DNA of 64,000 nucleotides from Paraglaciecola sp. L1A13 (GCF_009796745.1 NZ_CP047024.1:1116001-1180000), one strand, 5' to 3'; shown: positions 8,790 to 18,615, counted from the first letter of the stretch. Program-made: numbers and translations. The notes: generated by a model from the sequence alone, not told the origin.

Positions 8790-10487
8790 TCAATTAGACA
8801 AATGACTATCTAAACCGAGCACCTTTTTACCCTGTTCAAACGTGATGTCGACAGGAATGTTTGCGTCAGTCAGGCGTTGTAAGTCATTGGCAAGCGTCGC
8901 TTTAATTATGCCTTTTTCTGCCACTAGAGTGCTCACGCCGTCGTAATCACCGTCGCCTTGTAAAGTGAGTATTTCCCTTGATAACGCATCGATGGCTTCA
9001 CCCATTCTATTCATGTTCACTGCGTATAAACCCTCAGCATTACGGCTAAATGCACCATGTTCTTGGAAGAAATTAAAGCGGATCATATTCGCTTTTCCGT
9101 GGGCGCTTGATGCACCAAAGCGCACTGAACGGAAAATCCCAGCCATAAATGTGGTGTAATAATCTTCGAGTTTACCTTCTGTGATAACACCTTTATCTAA
9201 TAGTTGGCTCACCATATATAATCCCAAGATATCTGCTTTGCCTTCTTCCAATGCTGAAGCATGCTCTTTTAGGGCTTGGCGCACGGTGCCTTTGCCGTTA
9301 ATCGTGTTTTTAACGCCCAACCCGTGTGCGACTTCATGAAACATGGTATTAGCAAAAAACGCATCAAAGGTAATGTTATCTCGTTGTTCGGGGACCATCA
9401 ATTGTTGGGCGATAGGCACTAAAATATTCTCAAACTTAGCCCGCATTGCGTTTTTAAGTTGCAGGCGGCGAGTGCCTTTTTCCAATTGCACATGCTCATC
9501 ATTTGGCAAGTTAATGGCAATTGTTTTGCTGCCAGCATTTGAATGACCTGCGTAATAGATCACATCGTATGCGTTTAAGTCAGCATTGGCCCCCGGCATT
9601 TCCTGCTTATAAATATCAGAAACCGGTAAGTTAGTTTGTAGCTCGGGCAAGTAAGCTGCATATTTGCTCAGGCGTTCACTCCAGCTGAGATCTTTAAGTA
9701 GTACGTAAGCCTCAAACGCCGCCCGATAGCCAAATAGCTGGTCTTCATAAGTTTCTATAGGCCCTATGACTAATTCAATGGGGTTGCTTTTCATGTCCAT
9801 CCAAGCGAAATCAGAAATCTGATATTCATTGCTTAGTAACGCATCTGCACGTAAGCGTAAGTAGTTCGCAAAAGTGGCATCATCGGCAAGCTCAGCCGCT
9901 TGTTTTAATAAGGTCGCCGCTTTTTGTAATGGAGCAGCAAAGTACTGTGCATAGGGTATGGCTTCCAAGGAACCGTCTTGGCTGCGCACAACCATAGAAT
10001 AAAGGCCCGTTTTATCGGCAAATTCGCTGTTTTCAAATTCTGCTTTGCTCATGTCTTGAGGGTAAAACTTAGCGCCTAGTGGCTTTTCTTCGGTGTTATT
10101 TAAAAATGGCTTATCACCGTTTAACCGATCCCAAGGGCCGTAGTTAATATCCGCAAAGCGACGCACGTCATTATTGCTAATACGGCTTAAAAATTGGTCT
10201 TTATCTGAGCCATAAGCTTGCTGCCAAAATAATTCGTCCATAATTTGGCTTGCGTCGATCAACAGCGCTAGCATGTTTTTTTGATTGTTAGAAAGAGACG
10301 TTAAGTCAGCGGTTAATAGCACGGATTGATATATATCTAAGCGATTTTTAGCATCAGGAAGCACATGAAGAGATGATGAAGCTACAATAGGTTTAGGTAA
10401 GGCGCTTGAAACTGAATTTGTCGATGAAGCACAGCCCGAGGTCAATGCGGCTAAGCATATCGTGCTGACAATGGATTTTTTCCACAT
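8790..10487 (-). CDS. M49-like (dipeptidyl-peptidase III related) zinc peptidase lipoprotein
   Basis: The protein has 565 residues. A lipoprotein signal (MWKKSIVSTICLAALTSGC, lipobox Cys19) predicts a membrane-anchored envelope location. The zinc site is MFHEVAHGLG near residue 382 followed about 30 residues later by LEEGKADILGLYMV, the arrangement of family M49, in which two histidines and a downstream glutamate bind zinc. The classic M49 motif is the hexapeptide HEXXGH; here it is the pentapeptide HEVAH. Similar bacterial proteins are often labelled only Zn-dependent hydrolases. The substrate cannot be inferred. It is monocistronic by appearance, with 260 bp of non-coding DNA upstream before the divergent HDOD gene. 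Confidence 0.8.
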   Translation of the reverse strand: MWKKSIVSTICLAALTSGCASSTNSVSSALPKPIVASSSLHVLPDAKNRLDIYQSVLLTADLTSLSNNQKNMLALLIDASQIMDELFWQQAYGSDKDQFLSRISNNDVRRFADINYGPWDRLNGDKPFLNNTEEKPLGAKFYPQDMSKAEFENSEFADKTGLYSMVVRSQDGSLEAIPYAQYFAAPLQKAATLLKQAAELADDATFANYLRLRADALLSNEYQISDFAWMDMKSNPIELVIGPIETYEDQLFGYRAAFEAYVLLKDLSWSERLSKYAAYLPELQTNLPVSDIYKQEMPGANADLNAYDVIYYAGHSNAGSKTIAINLPNDEHVQLEKGTRRLQLKNAMRAKFENILVPIAQQLMVPEQRDNITFDAFFANTMFHEVAHGLGVKNTINGKGTVRQALKEHASALEEGKADILGLYMVSQLLDKGVITEGKLEDYYTTFMAGIFRSVRFGASSAHGKANMIRFNFFQEHGAFSRNAEGLYAVNMNRMGEAIDALSREILTLQGDGDYDGVSTLVAEKGIIKATLANDLQRLTDANIPVDITFEQGKKVLGLDSHLSN

Positions 10488-10753
10488 GATGAAACCTTAA
10501 AATGGTAAAAGTAAGCATTCTTTTATCATGACAAAAGCGTCGAGTAAATTAGCTAAGCGCACAGATATTTTTAAAGTCTCATCGTAGAAGTAAAATTCTA
10601 TGTTAGGATTATTTGAACGTCGCGGATGAAACAGCACAAGCTATTCTAAAAATAGCTTCGTCAATAATATCAAACGCTTGGATGCATATTGCTGCTAGGT
10701 AGCCTATATAGGCCAGCTAGCTTAATATTAAGTGACACTCAATAGGTTGAAAC

Positions 10754-11590
10754 ATGTCTACAGAAAATGCGTTATTAACCATCTTGGTCGAAAAAATTAA
10801 CAACGATACGTTAGTCTTACCAACGCTCCCGGCGATCGCATTGAAAGTGCGTAAAGCCGCTGATGATCCGAATATCAATCTAAATGCGATGGCTGATGTG
10901 ATTGGGCAAGACCCTTCGCTTTGTGCGCGTATGATCAAGATATCTAACAGTTCTTATATGGGCCGCAGTGTCAAAGTGACCTCTACCTCGCAAGCTGTAA
11001 CGCGTATCGGTCTGCGTCAGATTAAAAATATTGCCACCGCGCTCGCCATGGAGCAGTTGTTTGTATCGAAAAACGAGATCGTGAAAATCTATTTGGACGA
11101 TGTGTGGCAGCAGAATTTGAAAGTGGTTGCTGCAGCGATGGCTGTGATGCAACTGCATGTCAAAGAAACAAAGAATCGTACCCTGAATCTTGACACCATG
11201 ACCTTAGCGGCACTAGTTCACAATATCGGTGTATTGCCTATTCTGACCGAAGCAGAGCGTCACCCAGAAGTATTCGCTAATCCTACATTCTTAAATGTGG
11301 CAATCGATAAATTAGCGGGTCGAATTGGCGCAAGTATTATGCGCGAATGGGGCTTTGAAAATGAATTTGTCAGCGTAGCGAGAAGTTGGAGCGATATGAC
11401 GGTGCAAACGAACCTGATTTCATATCTTGATTTCACGCGTTTAGGTGCGGTTATGGCCGGACAATTTGATAGTCAAAAAGATACGATCCTAAATTTAGCC
11501 GTTCAAAAAGAAATATTTAAAGACTTGTCAGTTCTGCAATCTGATGATTATCAGGAATTATACGATAGTGCACTCGCTATTTTTGCATAG
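10754..11590 (+). CDS. HDOD domain protein
   Basis: The 278-residue cytosolic protein is almost entirely one HDOD domain: LPTLPAIALKVRKAADDPN, DVIGQDPSLCARMIKISNSSYMG, SQAVTRIGLRQIKNIATALAM and ALVHNIGVLPILTEAE. HDOD domains are HD-related but usually lack phosphohydrolase activity and act in signalling. No receiver or GGDEF/EAL domain is attached. It stands alone and is followed by a strong terminator. The signalling role is inferred from the family only. Confidence 0.9.
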   Translation: MSTENALLTILVEKINNDTLVLPTLPAIALKVRKAADDPNINLNAMADVIGQDPSLCARMIKISNSSYMGRSVKVTSTSQAVTRIGLRQIKNIATALAMEQLFVSKNEIVKIYLDDVWQQNLKVVAAAMAVMQLHVKETKNRTLNLDTMTLAALVHNIGVLPILTEAERHPEVFANPTFLNVAIDKLAGRIGASIMREWGFENEFVSVARSWSDMTVQTNLISYLDFTRLGAVMAGQFDSQKDTILNLAVQKEIFKDLSVLQSDDYQELYDSALAIFA

Positions 11591-11623
11591 AACTTAGCAG
11601 GAACTATTATTGTGCAATAAAGT

Positions 11624-11650
11624 AAAAAGCCAGCTTCAGCTGGCTTTTTT
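11624..11650. terminator. Bidirectional terminator between the HDOD gene and rdgC
   Basis: The stem AAAAAGCCAGC / GCTGGCTTTTT has a TCA-centred loop and runs into T's on both strands. It lies between two convergent genes, so it can serve both. Confidence 0.88.
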
Positions 11651-11674
11651 TATAAGGTTTGATTTAACGAAGAA

Positions 11675-12580
11675 TTATTCGCTATCTTGTTGCAGATTGA
11701 AAATTTCAACCAAACGTTTTGAAAAGCGCACAATTTCAGCAGACATAAGTGCAAAATCGGCATCCATTTTGGCTAATTTATCTTCTCTGGGAATATCATC
11801 ATTTTGCTCAGTCATTACATCGGTGAATTTTAAACGTTTGACTGCCATATCTTCTTGCAATAAAGCACTGAAGGTCTCATCCCATTCAATGGCTATTTTT
11901 TGCACAGTTTTACCTGCGCTTAGATGATTCATTATTTCTTCACTGGAAAGGTCTTGGTTCTTACAGCGCACAATTGCACCGTCTTCTTCCATTGAGCGCA
12001 ATTCAGCTTCTTCAAGTATAACCACATCATTAGGTACTGAATTATCAGTAAGCCAATGCGTTAACTCTTCTTGTACACTTTGCTTCGCTAGTGGCACTAC
12101 TGGCAACGAACCAAGTGCTTTGCGTAACATCGCTAAAAATGTTTCTGCTTTACCATCAGCACTGGCATCTACGACGACCAGATTATCTTGCGTAGAAATA
12201 AAACCATGGCTAAAACTATTTTTGGTAAACGCTTGGGGTAGCAAACGCTGCACAATTTCTTCTTTCATTTCTTGTTGGGCTTTTTTACCCACATTTGAAC
12301 CCGTTTCTGCTTCGACCAGTGCAACTTTATCCGCAAGTTCAGCATTGATGACAGCAGCTGGCAGTAAACGCTCTTGCTTCTTCAGTGTTACCCAGAACTT
12401 ACCGGCTGCGCTATGTACTAGCATATCGCCTTGGCCAAGAGGCGACGTCCAACCCATAGTGGCTAATTCTTGTGAACCACAAGGGCGAAATGGAAATTCG
12501 GCGAGTTTATCTTGGATGTCGTCTTCGGTTAAATCGAGTACTTGGGTAAGATGATAAAGTTTAAGGTTTTTGAACCACAT
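11675..12580 (-). CDS. rdgC: Recombination-associated protein RdgC
   Basis: RdgC is a ring-shaped DNA-binding protein that limits RecA activity. The 301-residue protein has the family length and start (MWFKNLKLYHLTQVLDL) and the FPFRPCGSQELATMGWTSPLG segment. The ERLLPAAVINAEL stretch and the C-terminal RLKFTDVMTEQNDDIPREDKLAKMDADFALM are also present. It is a single gene convergent with the HDOD gene. The Shine-Dalgarno is weak. Identity is firm. Confidence 0.95.
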   Translation of the reverse strand: MWFKNLKLYHLTQVLDLTEDDIQDKLAEFPFRPCGSQELATMGWTSPLGQGDMLVHSAAGKFWVTLKKQERLLPAAVINAELADKVALVEAETGSNVGKKAQQEMKEEIVQRLLPQAFTKNSFSHGFISTQDNLVVVDASADGKAETFLAMLRKALGSLPVVPLAKQSVQEELTHWLTDNSVPNDVVILEEAELRSMEEDGAIVRCKNQDLSSEEIMNHLSAGKTVQKIAIEWDETFSALLQEDMAVKRLKFTDVMTEQNDDIPREDKLAKMDADFALMSAEIVRFSKRLVEIFNLQQDSE

Positions 12581-12676
12581 AAATTAATGTCCGTTGATAA
12601 AGGATGAATACGATTGGGGATAAATAAAAATGGCCGCTAGCCTAGCAGTCTTTAGTCAAAACTGCCAAACCTAGCG

Positions 12677-14416
12677 TTAAGAATGTAACGGGATGGTGAT
12701 TAAGTATTGTAAGCCTTGTCCTGGCTTACTGGATACCTCAATATCGCCTTTCAAGGTTTGAGTGACTAGGTTATACATAATATGTGTACCCAAACCGCTT
12801 CCGCCTTTTCCGCGTTTAGTGGTATAGAATGCATCAAAGTGCTTGGCAAGTGAATCTTTTGGCAGCCCTTTGCCGTTATCACGGTAGTCAATGGTTAACG
12901 TTTCAGGTTGCTGACAAATCTTAATATCTATGGTGCCTTTAGTGATGTCTTCAAACCCATGAATAATAGAATTCATTATCATATTAGTGAAAATTTGCGC
13001 CAACATACCGGGCGCGCACACAATTATGACCTTATCTGGGCAACTAATATTGATTACGTGTTGAGTCTTTTTAAGGCTAGGAGCTAAAGACTGAATGACT
13101 TCGTTAAGATATTCCTTAATATTAATTTCCCGCTCAGCTTCACTCGCTTGATCGACGGCAACCTGTTTAAAGCTGGAAATTAAGTTTGATGCGCGGTTTA
13201 AGTTATTGGTCAACAATGTGATGGTTTGTTGCGCATCAGATATGAACGTACTCATTGTGCTGCCAGTTAGGGTTTTTTCCTGGTAGGCTTTTTCAAGTGT
13301 ATTTAAACGTTCCTGTAAGAAGCTGGTGGCCGTAACGCCGACTCCTAAAGGTGTATTTACATCATGAGCTATACCCGCAACCAAGCCACCGAGGGACGCC
13401 ATGCGCTCTGACTCTACCAACTGGTCTTTGGCTAATTGTAGGGTGTCCATCGATGATGCTAATTCACTGTTGCGCTTTCGAAGTTCGTCCTCGATAAACT
13501 GACGGTTTTCATTTTCTTGACGCAACTCTCGCTGATTAACAATTAGCTCATCTTTTTGTTGTTCTAGATCGAGCATTATCTTACTTAAAGTGGCGGTTTT
13601 TTTAGCGACTTCCTGTTCCAATGAAATATTGTGATCATCAAGCATACGGTTGGCTTCTCGCAGTTCGACCTGAGTACCGTTTAAGCGATTCTGAAAGTCA
13701 GCCATCCCGTCAACCAAGCCGTTGTATGCATGTTCCAACAAGGTAAATTCATTATCTTCGGCGACGTTTAAATGCAGTTTTGATGATTCTAAATCGTCAA
13801 TATCGAAGTCTGATATTTGTTGGCGCAATTCGTTTAACGGGTTAGTTAACATGGTTCTAAATGCACTCATAAACAGAAATACCAGAAAGGCAGTTTTAAT
13901 GATGGCATTGCCAATGAGAAAGAAAATACCCACTTCAATTCGACTGAATATAATTTGTGCACTGGAGTACAGAGTAACATCGCCGACTAACGACGTTCTA
14001 CCAGAAAACTCAAATATTAAAGGGAAACTATAACCAAATGTTCCACCGATATTATCCTGTTCCATACCCTTGAGAATAGGCGATTGAGGCTGTTCAGCGG
14101 TGCGACCTAAATTGGCAATATACTGACCATTCTCATCTCGTATTTGTACGCCCTCCACTATGGGCAACTCCATTAATCCAGTGGCAATTGACTTAGCTTG
14201 TGCCATGTTTAATTCCCACATAGCCCTTGTCAAACTGGTACTAAAGGTGTTTTTCAGGGTTTGTAATTCACCGGCTATGTGACTTTTAGCATTCACATAT
14301 TCGGTAACTATTTGTCCCACAGTAACTATCAAGGTTAATATAAAATAAACAGACAGAACACGTGTCAAAAGCTTCTTTGATAGCGTGCTTTTTTCGTTAG
14401 TCATTTGGTAATCCAT
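12677..14416 (-). CDS. Membrane sensor histidine kinase (orphan)
   Basis: The 579-residue protein has a membrane helix near residues 14-35, a periplasmic region of about 120 residues, a second helix near 170-190, a HAMP-like linker and a long coiled coil. The phospho-acceptor helix reads ERMASLGGLVAGIAHDVNTPLG, followed by a HATPase domain with N box NMIMNSIIHGFED, G1 DNGKGLP and G2 GKGGSGLG. The HDVNTP form of the H box groups it with kinases that often lack a linked regulator. No receiver domain or partner gene is attached, and it is divergent from phoB. The first ATG (14416) has no ribosome site; the in-frame ATG at 14404 (MTNEKS) has a GGA 7 nt upstream and may be the real start. The stimulus is unknown. 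Confidence 0.92.
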   Translation of the reverse strand: MDYQMTNEKSTLSKKLLTRVLSVYFILTLIVTVGQIVTEYVNAKSHIAGELQTLKNTFSTSLTRAMWELNMAQAKSIATGLMELPIVEGVQIRDENGQYIANLGRTAEQPQSPILKGMEQDNIGGTFGYSFPLIFEFSGRTSLVGDVTLYSSAQIIFSRIEVGIFFLIGNAIIKTAFLVFLFMSAFRTMLTNPLNELRQQISDFDIDDLESSKLHLNVAEDNEFTLLEHAYNGLVDGMADFQNRLNGTQVELREANRMLDDHNISLEQEVAKKTATLSKIMLDLEQQKDELIVNQRELRQENENRQFIEDELRKRNSELASSMDTLQLAKDQLVESERMASLGGLVAGIAHDVNTPLGVGVTATSFLQERLNTLEKAYQEKTLTGSTMSTFISDAQQTITLLTNNLNRASNLISSFKQVAVDQASEAEREINIKEYLNEVIQSLAPSLKKTQHVINISCPDKVIIVCAPGMLAQIFTNMIMNSIIHGFEDITKGTIDIKICQQPETLTIDYRDNGKGLPKDSLAKHFDAFYTTKRGKGGSGLGTHIMYNLVTQTLKGDIEVSSKPGQGLQYLITIPLHS

Positions 14417-14596
14417 GAAGGCGATGAAAATTAAGAATATGCGCTATAGATAAAATTAACAAGTCACTGTGAATTATTGCAATCTAGCTGTAATGAAAAG
14501 CAAGTGTTTGAAAACAAGCAATATATTTCGCAAATATGACAAGTTTAGGGTAAATATTACTGGATTTAGGCAAGGTTATTACACTCTTTATGGTAA

Positions 14597-14630
14597 CTTT
14601 AATAAATATGTCACGAAGGTAACGAATAAT
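14597..14630 (+). promoter_or_regulatory. Pho box and -10 element of phoB
   Basis: Half-sites CTTTAAT (14597-14603) and ATGTCAC (14608-14614) lie 11 bp apart with the 4-bp spacer AAAT, close to the Pho-box consensus of two CTGTCAT-like 7-mers. Exactly 10 bp downstream is AATAAT (14625-14630), a one-mismatch -10 box. This geometry is typical of PhoB-activated promoters and implies autoregulation of phoBR. Confidence 0.7.
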
Positions 14631-14661
14631 TGCGGACTTTGTCATGAACAGGAAAACAAAA

Positions 14662-15351
14662 ATGGCCAAACGAGTATTACTGGTTGAAGATGAAGCGCCG
14701 ATCAGAGAAATGTTAAAATTTGTCTTAGAGCAATCTGGCTATGAAACCATCGAAGCGGAAGACTTTGATGTTGCCTTAGAAAAGGTGGTTGAACCTTATC
14801 CTGATCTTATCCTACTGGATTGGATGTTGCCTGGTGGAAGCGGTGTTCAATTAGCTAAACGTTTAAAGCAACACGAATTTACCCGTGACATCCCGATTAT
14901 AATGGTTACCGCCCGTGGTGAAGAAGAAGATAAAGTACGTGGTTTGGATTCCGGCGCAGACGATTATGTGACAAAGCCTTTCTCACCAAAAGAGCTTGTA
15001 GCGCGTATTAAAGCGGTTATCAGACGTGTAACTCCCACTTCAAGTGATGAACTCATTGAGTTTAGTGGTTTAAAGCTCGACCCTGTTTCTCATCGGGCGA
15101 CAGCAAACGATGAGCCATTAGACATGGGCCCGACCGAATTTAAGCTACTGCATTTCTTTATGTCTCATACTGAACGTGTATACAGTCGAGAGCAGTTGCT
15201 AGATAATGTTTGGGGCACCAATGTTTACGTGGAAGATCGTACCGTCGACGTACACATCAGGCGCTTGCGTAAAGCAATATCACGGTTTGGCCACGACAAC
15301 ATGATCCAAACTGTACGCGGCTCTGGTTATCGATTTTCTGTGAAGGTCTAG
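14662..15351 (+). CDS. phoB: Phosphate regulon response regulator PhoB
   Basis: The 229-residue protein is an OmpR-family regulator activated by PhoR under phosphate limitation. The receiver domain has the phospho-acceptor D53 in [13 protein letters not shown], the acidic pair E9-D10, the switch threonine in [12 protein letters not shown] and the lysine in [10 protein letters not shown]. The winged-helix domain ends [13 protein letters not shown]...TVRGSGYRF. The start at 14662 is preferred over 14644 because AGGA lies 8 nt upstream and the E. coli protein begins at the equivalent residue and has the same length. phoR follows 58 bp later. A Pho box upstream suggests autoregulation. Confidence 0.97.
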   Translation: MAKRVLLVEDEAPIREMLKFVLEQSGYETIEAEDFDVALEKVVEPYPDLILLDWMLPGGSGVQLAKRLKQHEFTRDIPIIMVTARGEEEDKVRGLDSGADDYVTKPFSPKELVARIKAVIRRVTPTSSDELIEFSGLKLDPVSHRATANDEPLDMGPTEFKLLHFFMSHTERVYSREQLLDNVWGTNVYVEDRTVDVHIRRLRKAISRFGHDNMIQTVRGSGYRFSVKV

Positions 15352-15409
15352 TCAGAGGGCGCTCAGCTTTCGTACCTAAACTCGGCTGCAAAGGAGAACA
15401 GTTGCTGCC

Positions 15410-16720
15410 ATGTATTACCCTTTCTCTTGGCTTAAAAGCCTGGGTCGCTTAGCGGCCTATTTTCTGGTGGTTATTCTACTCGGCTGGTATTTCTCAGAAC
15501 CGAGTTTGGCTGTGGCTATTGGCGCATTACTACTGCTTGCTAGTCATTATTGGAATATTTATCGTCTTAATCACTGGCTGTGGCAGAGTAAAAAAATAAC
15601 ACCCCCTAAAGTGAATGGTGTATGGGAACATATCTATGATGGTATCTATACGCTACAACGGCGAAATAGAGCAAAACGAAAAGAGCTAGGAATATTAGTT
15701 AAGCGCTTTAGAGAAGGGTCTGAAGCCCTGCCGGATGCAGCAGTGGTAGTTGATGCTAACGCGGCCATCATTTGGTGTAACCGCTTGGCGCGTATCGAGT
15801 TAGGCTTACGCTGGCCAGACGATGCCGGTCGCAGGATCTATAACTTGGTTCGCCACCCCCAGTTTGTTGAGTTTTATCATAACAAAGATTATGAAAAACC
15901 CATTGAGGTTCCATCCCCAGTTAACGACCAACGTATTCTTGAGTACCGTATTATGCCCTACGGTGATCAACACTTACTGTTGTTAATAAGGGACGTGACC
16001 AAGCTGACTCAAATTGAAAAAATGCGTAAAGACTTTGTAGCAAATGTGTCCCATGAATTACGTACTCCATTGACCGTAATTAATGGATACTTAGAAACGC
16101 TACCCGGTGCGAAAAATATTCCAGAAGCCTTTTTAGCCAAAGCTTTCGAAGAAATGCGCTCTCAATCTACCCGCATGCAATGCCTGATTGAAGAGTTACT
16201 CGTCTTGTCACGTATCGAAGCGAGTAGTGAGCGCGGAACAGAAAATATCGTAGATGTGCCGCAAGTCCTGCGTACCATAAAAATTGAAGCCGACACATTA
16301 AACGCCAGTAAACAGCACACGATTACTATGGATGTTGACCCAAACCTTCGAATTTATGGAGTAGAGACTGAGCTGCGCAGTGCGTTCTCAAACTTACTGT
16401 TTAATGCAATTCATTACACCCAAGACAAAGGTGCCATTCATGTGCAGTGGAAGCTTATAGACCAACAAGCTACATATATAGTGACCGATAACGGTTACGG
16501 CATTGAAGCAAAGCACCTTGATCGTTTAACGGAGCGATTTTATAGGGTAGACAAAGCGCGTTCACGCAAAACAGGGGGCTCTGGTTTGGGCTTATCTATC
16601 GTTAAACACGTTTTAAACCACCATAACTCACGCTTAAGTATTAAAAGTAAAGTAGCAGAGGGCAGTGAGTTTTCGTTTTCTTTCTCCCCTGAACTGTCCG
16701 TAAAACAGCATCTTAATTAA
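15410..16720 (+). CDS. phoR: Phosphate regulon sensor kinase PhoR
   Basis: The 436-residue protein has two N-terminal membrane helices (about residues 10-55), a charged linker, a PAS domain (EALPDAAVVVDANAAIIWCNRLA) and a HisKA domain with the phospho-acceptor histidine in FVANVSHELRTP near residue 215. The ATPase domain has NLLFNAIHYTQ, TDNGYGIE and GGSGLGLSIVKHVL. The lack of a large periplasmic sensor matches PhoR, which senses phosphate indirectly through the Pst transporter and PhoU. No pst or phoU gene is present in this window. Confidence 0.96.
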   Translation: MYYPFSWLKSLGRLAAYFLVVILLGWYFSEPSLAVAIGALLLLASHYWNIYRLNHWLWQSKKITPPKVNGVWEHIYDGIYTLQRRNRAKRKELGILVKRFREGSEALPDAAVVVDANAAIIWCNRLARIELGLRWPDDAGRRIYNLVRHPQFVEFYHNKDYEKPIEVPSPVNDQRILEYRIMPYGDQHLLLLIRDVTKLTQIEKMRKDFVANVSHELRTPLTVINGYLETLPGAKNIPEAFLAKAFEEMRSQSTRMQCLIEELLVLSRIEASSERGTENIVDVPQVLRTIKIEADTLNASKQHTITMDVDPNLRIYGVETELRSAFSNLLFNAIHYTQDKGAIHVQWKLIDQQATYIVTDNGYGIEAKHLDRLTERFYRVDKARSRKTGGSGLGLSIVKHVLNHHNSRLSIKSKVAEGSEFSFSFSPELSVKQHLN

Positions 16721-16846
16721 CTTACTTTGCAAGATGACACAGCCCGAGTTTTTATATATCAATCTGTGTCATCTCACTAGTCACTTGAAATAAAAAGAAT
16801 TTTCTAATATTCCGCTGAATCTCCCCGCTTTTTTATGCGTTTCTGT

Positions 16847-16916
16847 ATGACACTTTTATTAAACTTTTCTGACACTTTTTATATGTAACAAAAATGTCAC
16901 CGAGCCACGGTAATCT
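16847..16916 (+). promoter_or_regulatory. Pho-box cluster and -10 upstream of the lipoprotein/TonB-receptor pair
   Basis: On the plus strand, ATGTAAC (16883-16889) and ATGTCAC (16894-16900) are separated by AAAA, an 18-bp Pho box, with the -10 box TAATCT (16911-16916) exactly 10 bp downstream. Just upstream, three half-sites in the opposite orientation (ATGACAC at 16847, ATTAAAC at 16858, CTGACAC at 16869) also follow an 11-bp period with TTTT spacers. The predicted promoter fires into the lipoprotein gene, which starts 52 bp after the -10. Confidence 0.82.
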
Positions 16917-16967
16917 TCGTGCAAATTTTAAAACACATTAAAAAATACTCGTTTATCGGAGAGCACA

Positions 16968-18569
16968 ATGGAACTTAAGAATCTTTTCAAAGCATCAGCA
17001 GTAGCCACTGCTTTATTACTAGCTGGTTGTGGTGGAGACATCAATGTTACTCCAACGGTTATAGATAATAGTGTAGACAACAGCGTGTCTAACCCAACAA
17101 CGGATGGTGGTGACAGCACAACGAATGTCTGTGCCTCTTACGAGAATACTAGCGGTGAGACGGTTCAAGGAACATATGACGGCCAAGATTGTTCATATTC
17201 TACGTCGTTCGTAAGTGCGAGTAACCCATTAACAACAGATGTGACCCTTGCTGACTTGAGCGACGATGGTGTTCATTACTTTTTAGGCTCTCTTGTGATA
17301 GGTGAGGGCTGTAACACGGACGGCGGTACTTGTAGCATTGAAACTGACGGGCCTACTTTAACCGTAGATGCCGGCGCGACCGTCGCATTTAATCAATCAA
17401 CTTCATTCGTATTGGTGAATCGCGGCGCGAATATCGAAGCTGAAGGTACGCTTGATGATCCTATTACATTTACGTCGGTGAATGAATTTACCCGTCTTGA
17501 TTCAGTAGGAAATGGTCCTCAGTATGGCGACTGGGGCGGCATGATGATTGACGGCTTCGGCATTACTGACCAATGTACAGATGCTCAACGCGCAGCAATA
17601 ACATGTAGCGCAGAAAGTGAAGGTGTTACTAGCTACTACGGCGGCAGTGACAACGCGGATGATAGCGGCACAATTAAGTTTGTAAAAATTCACTATGCAG
17701 GTGGTTTACCTGCAGGCCAAGAAGCAGGAAATGACTTGAACTCCCTTAGCTTGTTTGCGGTTGGTTCAGGCACCGAAATCGATTATGTCGATATATATCA
17801 AGGATTCGATGATGGCATTGAATTATTCGGTGGTGCAGTTGACCTCAAGCACATCGTCATTACAGACACACAAGATGATAGCTTAGATATCGATGCGGGT
17901 TGGCAGGGGCGCGCTCAATATGTCCTTATCAAACAAGGCACTGTTGTCAATGCAAGTGGCGTAACGGTTAACATGGGTAATGGTGGTTTTGAATCTGATG
18001 GTGTTAAGGGGACGTCTTCAACTGAAGCGCCTGCATCTGCCCCGATTATCGCAAACGTAACCGTATTAACCACTGACGGTTTATCTATCCGTGATGATGA
18101 CGAATCAATTGCTATTAAGCTAGACGATATGATTTCTGCTACTTGGTATAACACGCTACTAGTTAAGCCTGTTGCAACCCAAACGTGGTGTATTAATTAC
18201 AGCGGCGATGCAGCTGAGGTTATTGTTAACGGCACCGTATCAATACATAACTCTGTTGCTGCCTGTGCACAACTGGCTAATACCGGTAATGAAACAGTAA
18301 CATCTGGTAGTGATTCAACAACAGTACAAGAATGGTTTGAAGCTAATTCGAGCGAAGTCGTTGGCGGCAACGCAGACGTACTAGCAGCGAATGGTTTCGC
18401 TACCTTAACGACTAGCACTGACATAACAGTACCTGCATTTGATGCCTCTACACTAGATGCATTCTTTGAAGCAACTGACTTCATTGGTGCGGTATCAGAC
18501 ACCGATACTACGTCAGATTGGTACAACTGGGCGAATAACGCGTTTGTTAACGCTGCTGCAGACGAGTAA
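16968..18569 (+). CDS. Surface beta-helix-like lipoprotein of unknown function, Pho-controlled
   Basis: The 533-residue protein has a lipoprotein signal (lipobox LLAGC, Cys21), an Asn/Thr/Asp-rich low-complexity linker (residues 22-60) and a body rich in short beta-strand repeats. Examples are TLTVDAGATVAFN, NIEAEGTLDDPITFTS, SGTEIDYVDIYQGFDDGIELFGG and ITDTQDDSLDIDAGW. It is strongly acidic and contains several cysteine pairs. The pattern resembles a right-handed parallel beta-helix, suggesting an outer-surface substrate-binding role. It lies between phoR and a TonB-dependent receptor, with a terminator-like hairpin before the receptor, and its promoter carries Pho boxes. GGAGAG lies 5 nt before the ATG. 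I do not recognise the family. A partner role for the receptor, analogous to SusD-type surface lipoproteins, is inference. Confidence 0.85.
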   Translation: MELKNLFKASAVATALLLAGCGGDINVTPTVIDNSVDNSVSNPTTDGGDSTTNVCASYENTSGETVQGTYDGQDCSYSTSFVSASNPLTTDVTLADLSDDGVHYFLGSLVIGEGCNTDGGTCSIETDGPTLTVDAGATVAFNQSTSFVLVNRGANIEAEGTLDDPITFTSVNEFTRLDSVGNGPQYGDWGGMMIDGFGITDQCTDAQRAAITCSAESEGVTSYYGGSDNADDSGTIKFVKIHYAGGLPAGQEAGNDLNSLSLFAVGSGTEIDYVDIYQGFDDGIELFGGAVDLKHIVITDTQDDSLDIDAGWQGRAQYVLIKQGTVVNASGVTVNMGNGGFESDGVKGTSSTEAPASAPIIANVTVLTTDGLSIRDDDESIAIKLDDMISATWYNTLLVKPVATQTWCINYSGDAAEVIVNGTVSIHNSVAACAQLANTGNETVTSGSDSTTVQEWFEANSSEVVGGNADVLAANGFATLTTSTDITVPAFDASTLDAFFEATDFIGAVSDTDTTSDWYNWANNAFVNAAADE

Positions 18570-18586
18570 CCAATTTTGTATTAGAT

Positions 18587-18615
18587 AAATAGGCGCCTAG
18601 TAGCGCCTATTTTTC
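18587..18615 (+). terminator. Hairpin between the lipoprotein and receptor genes
   Basis: A 10-bp stem AAATAGGCGC / GCGCCTATTT with a 6-nt loop is followed by a T run, a canonical intrinsic terminator. The receptor starts 23 bp later with no obvious promoter of its own, so partial read-through probably sets a higher level of lipoprotein than receptor mRNA. Confidence 0.8.

Noticed and set aside
14469..14687. Small frame in the gap before phoB
   Set aside because: It overlaps the Pho-box promoter and the phoB start, with no ribosome site or protein features.
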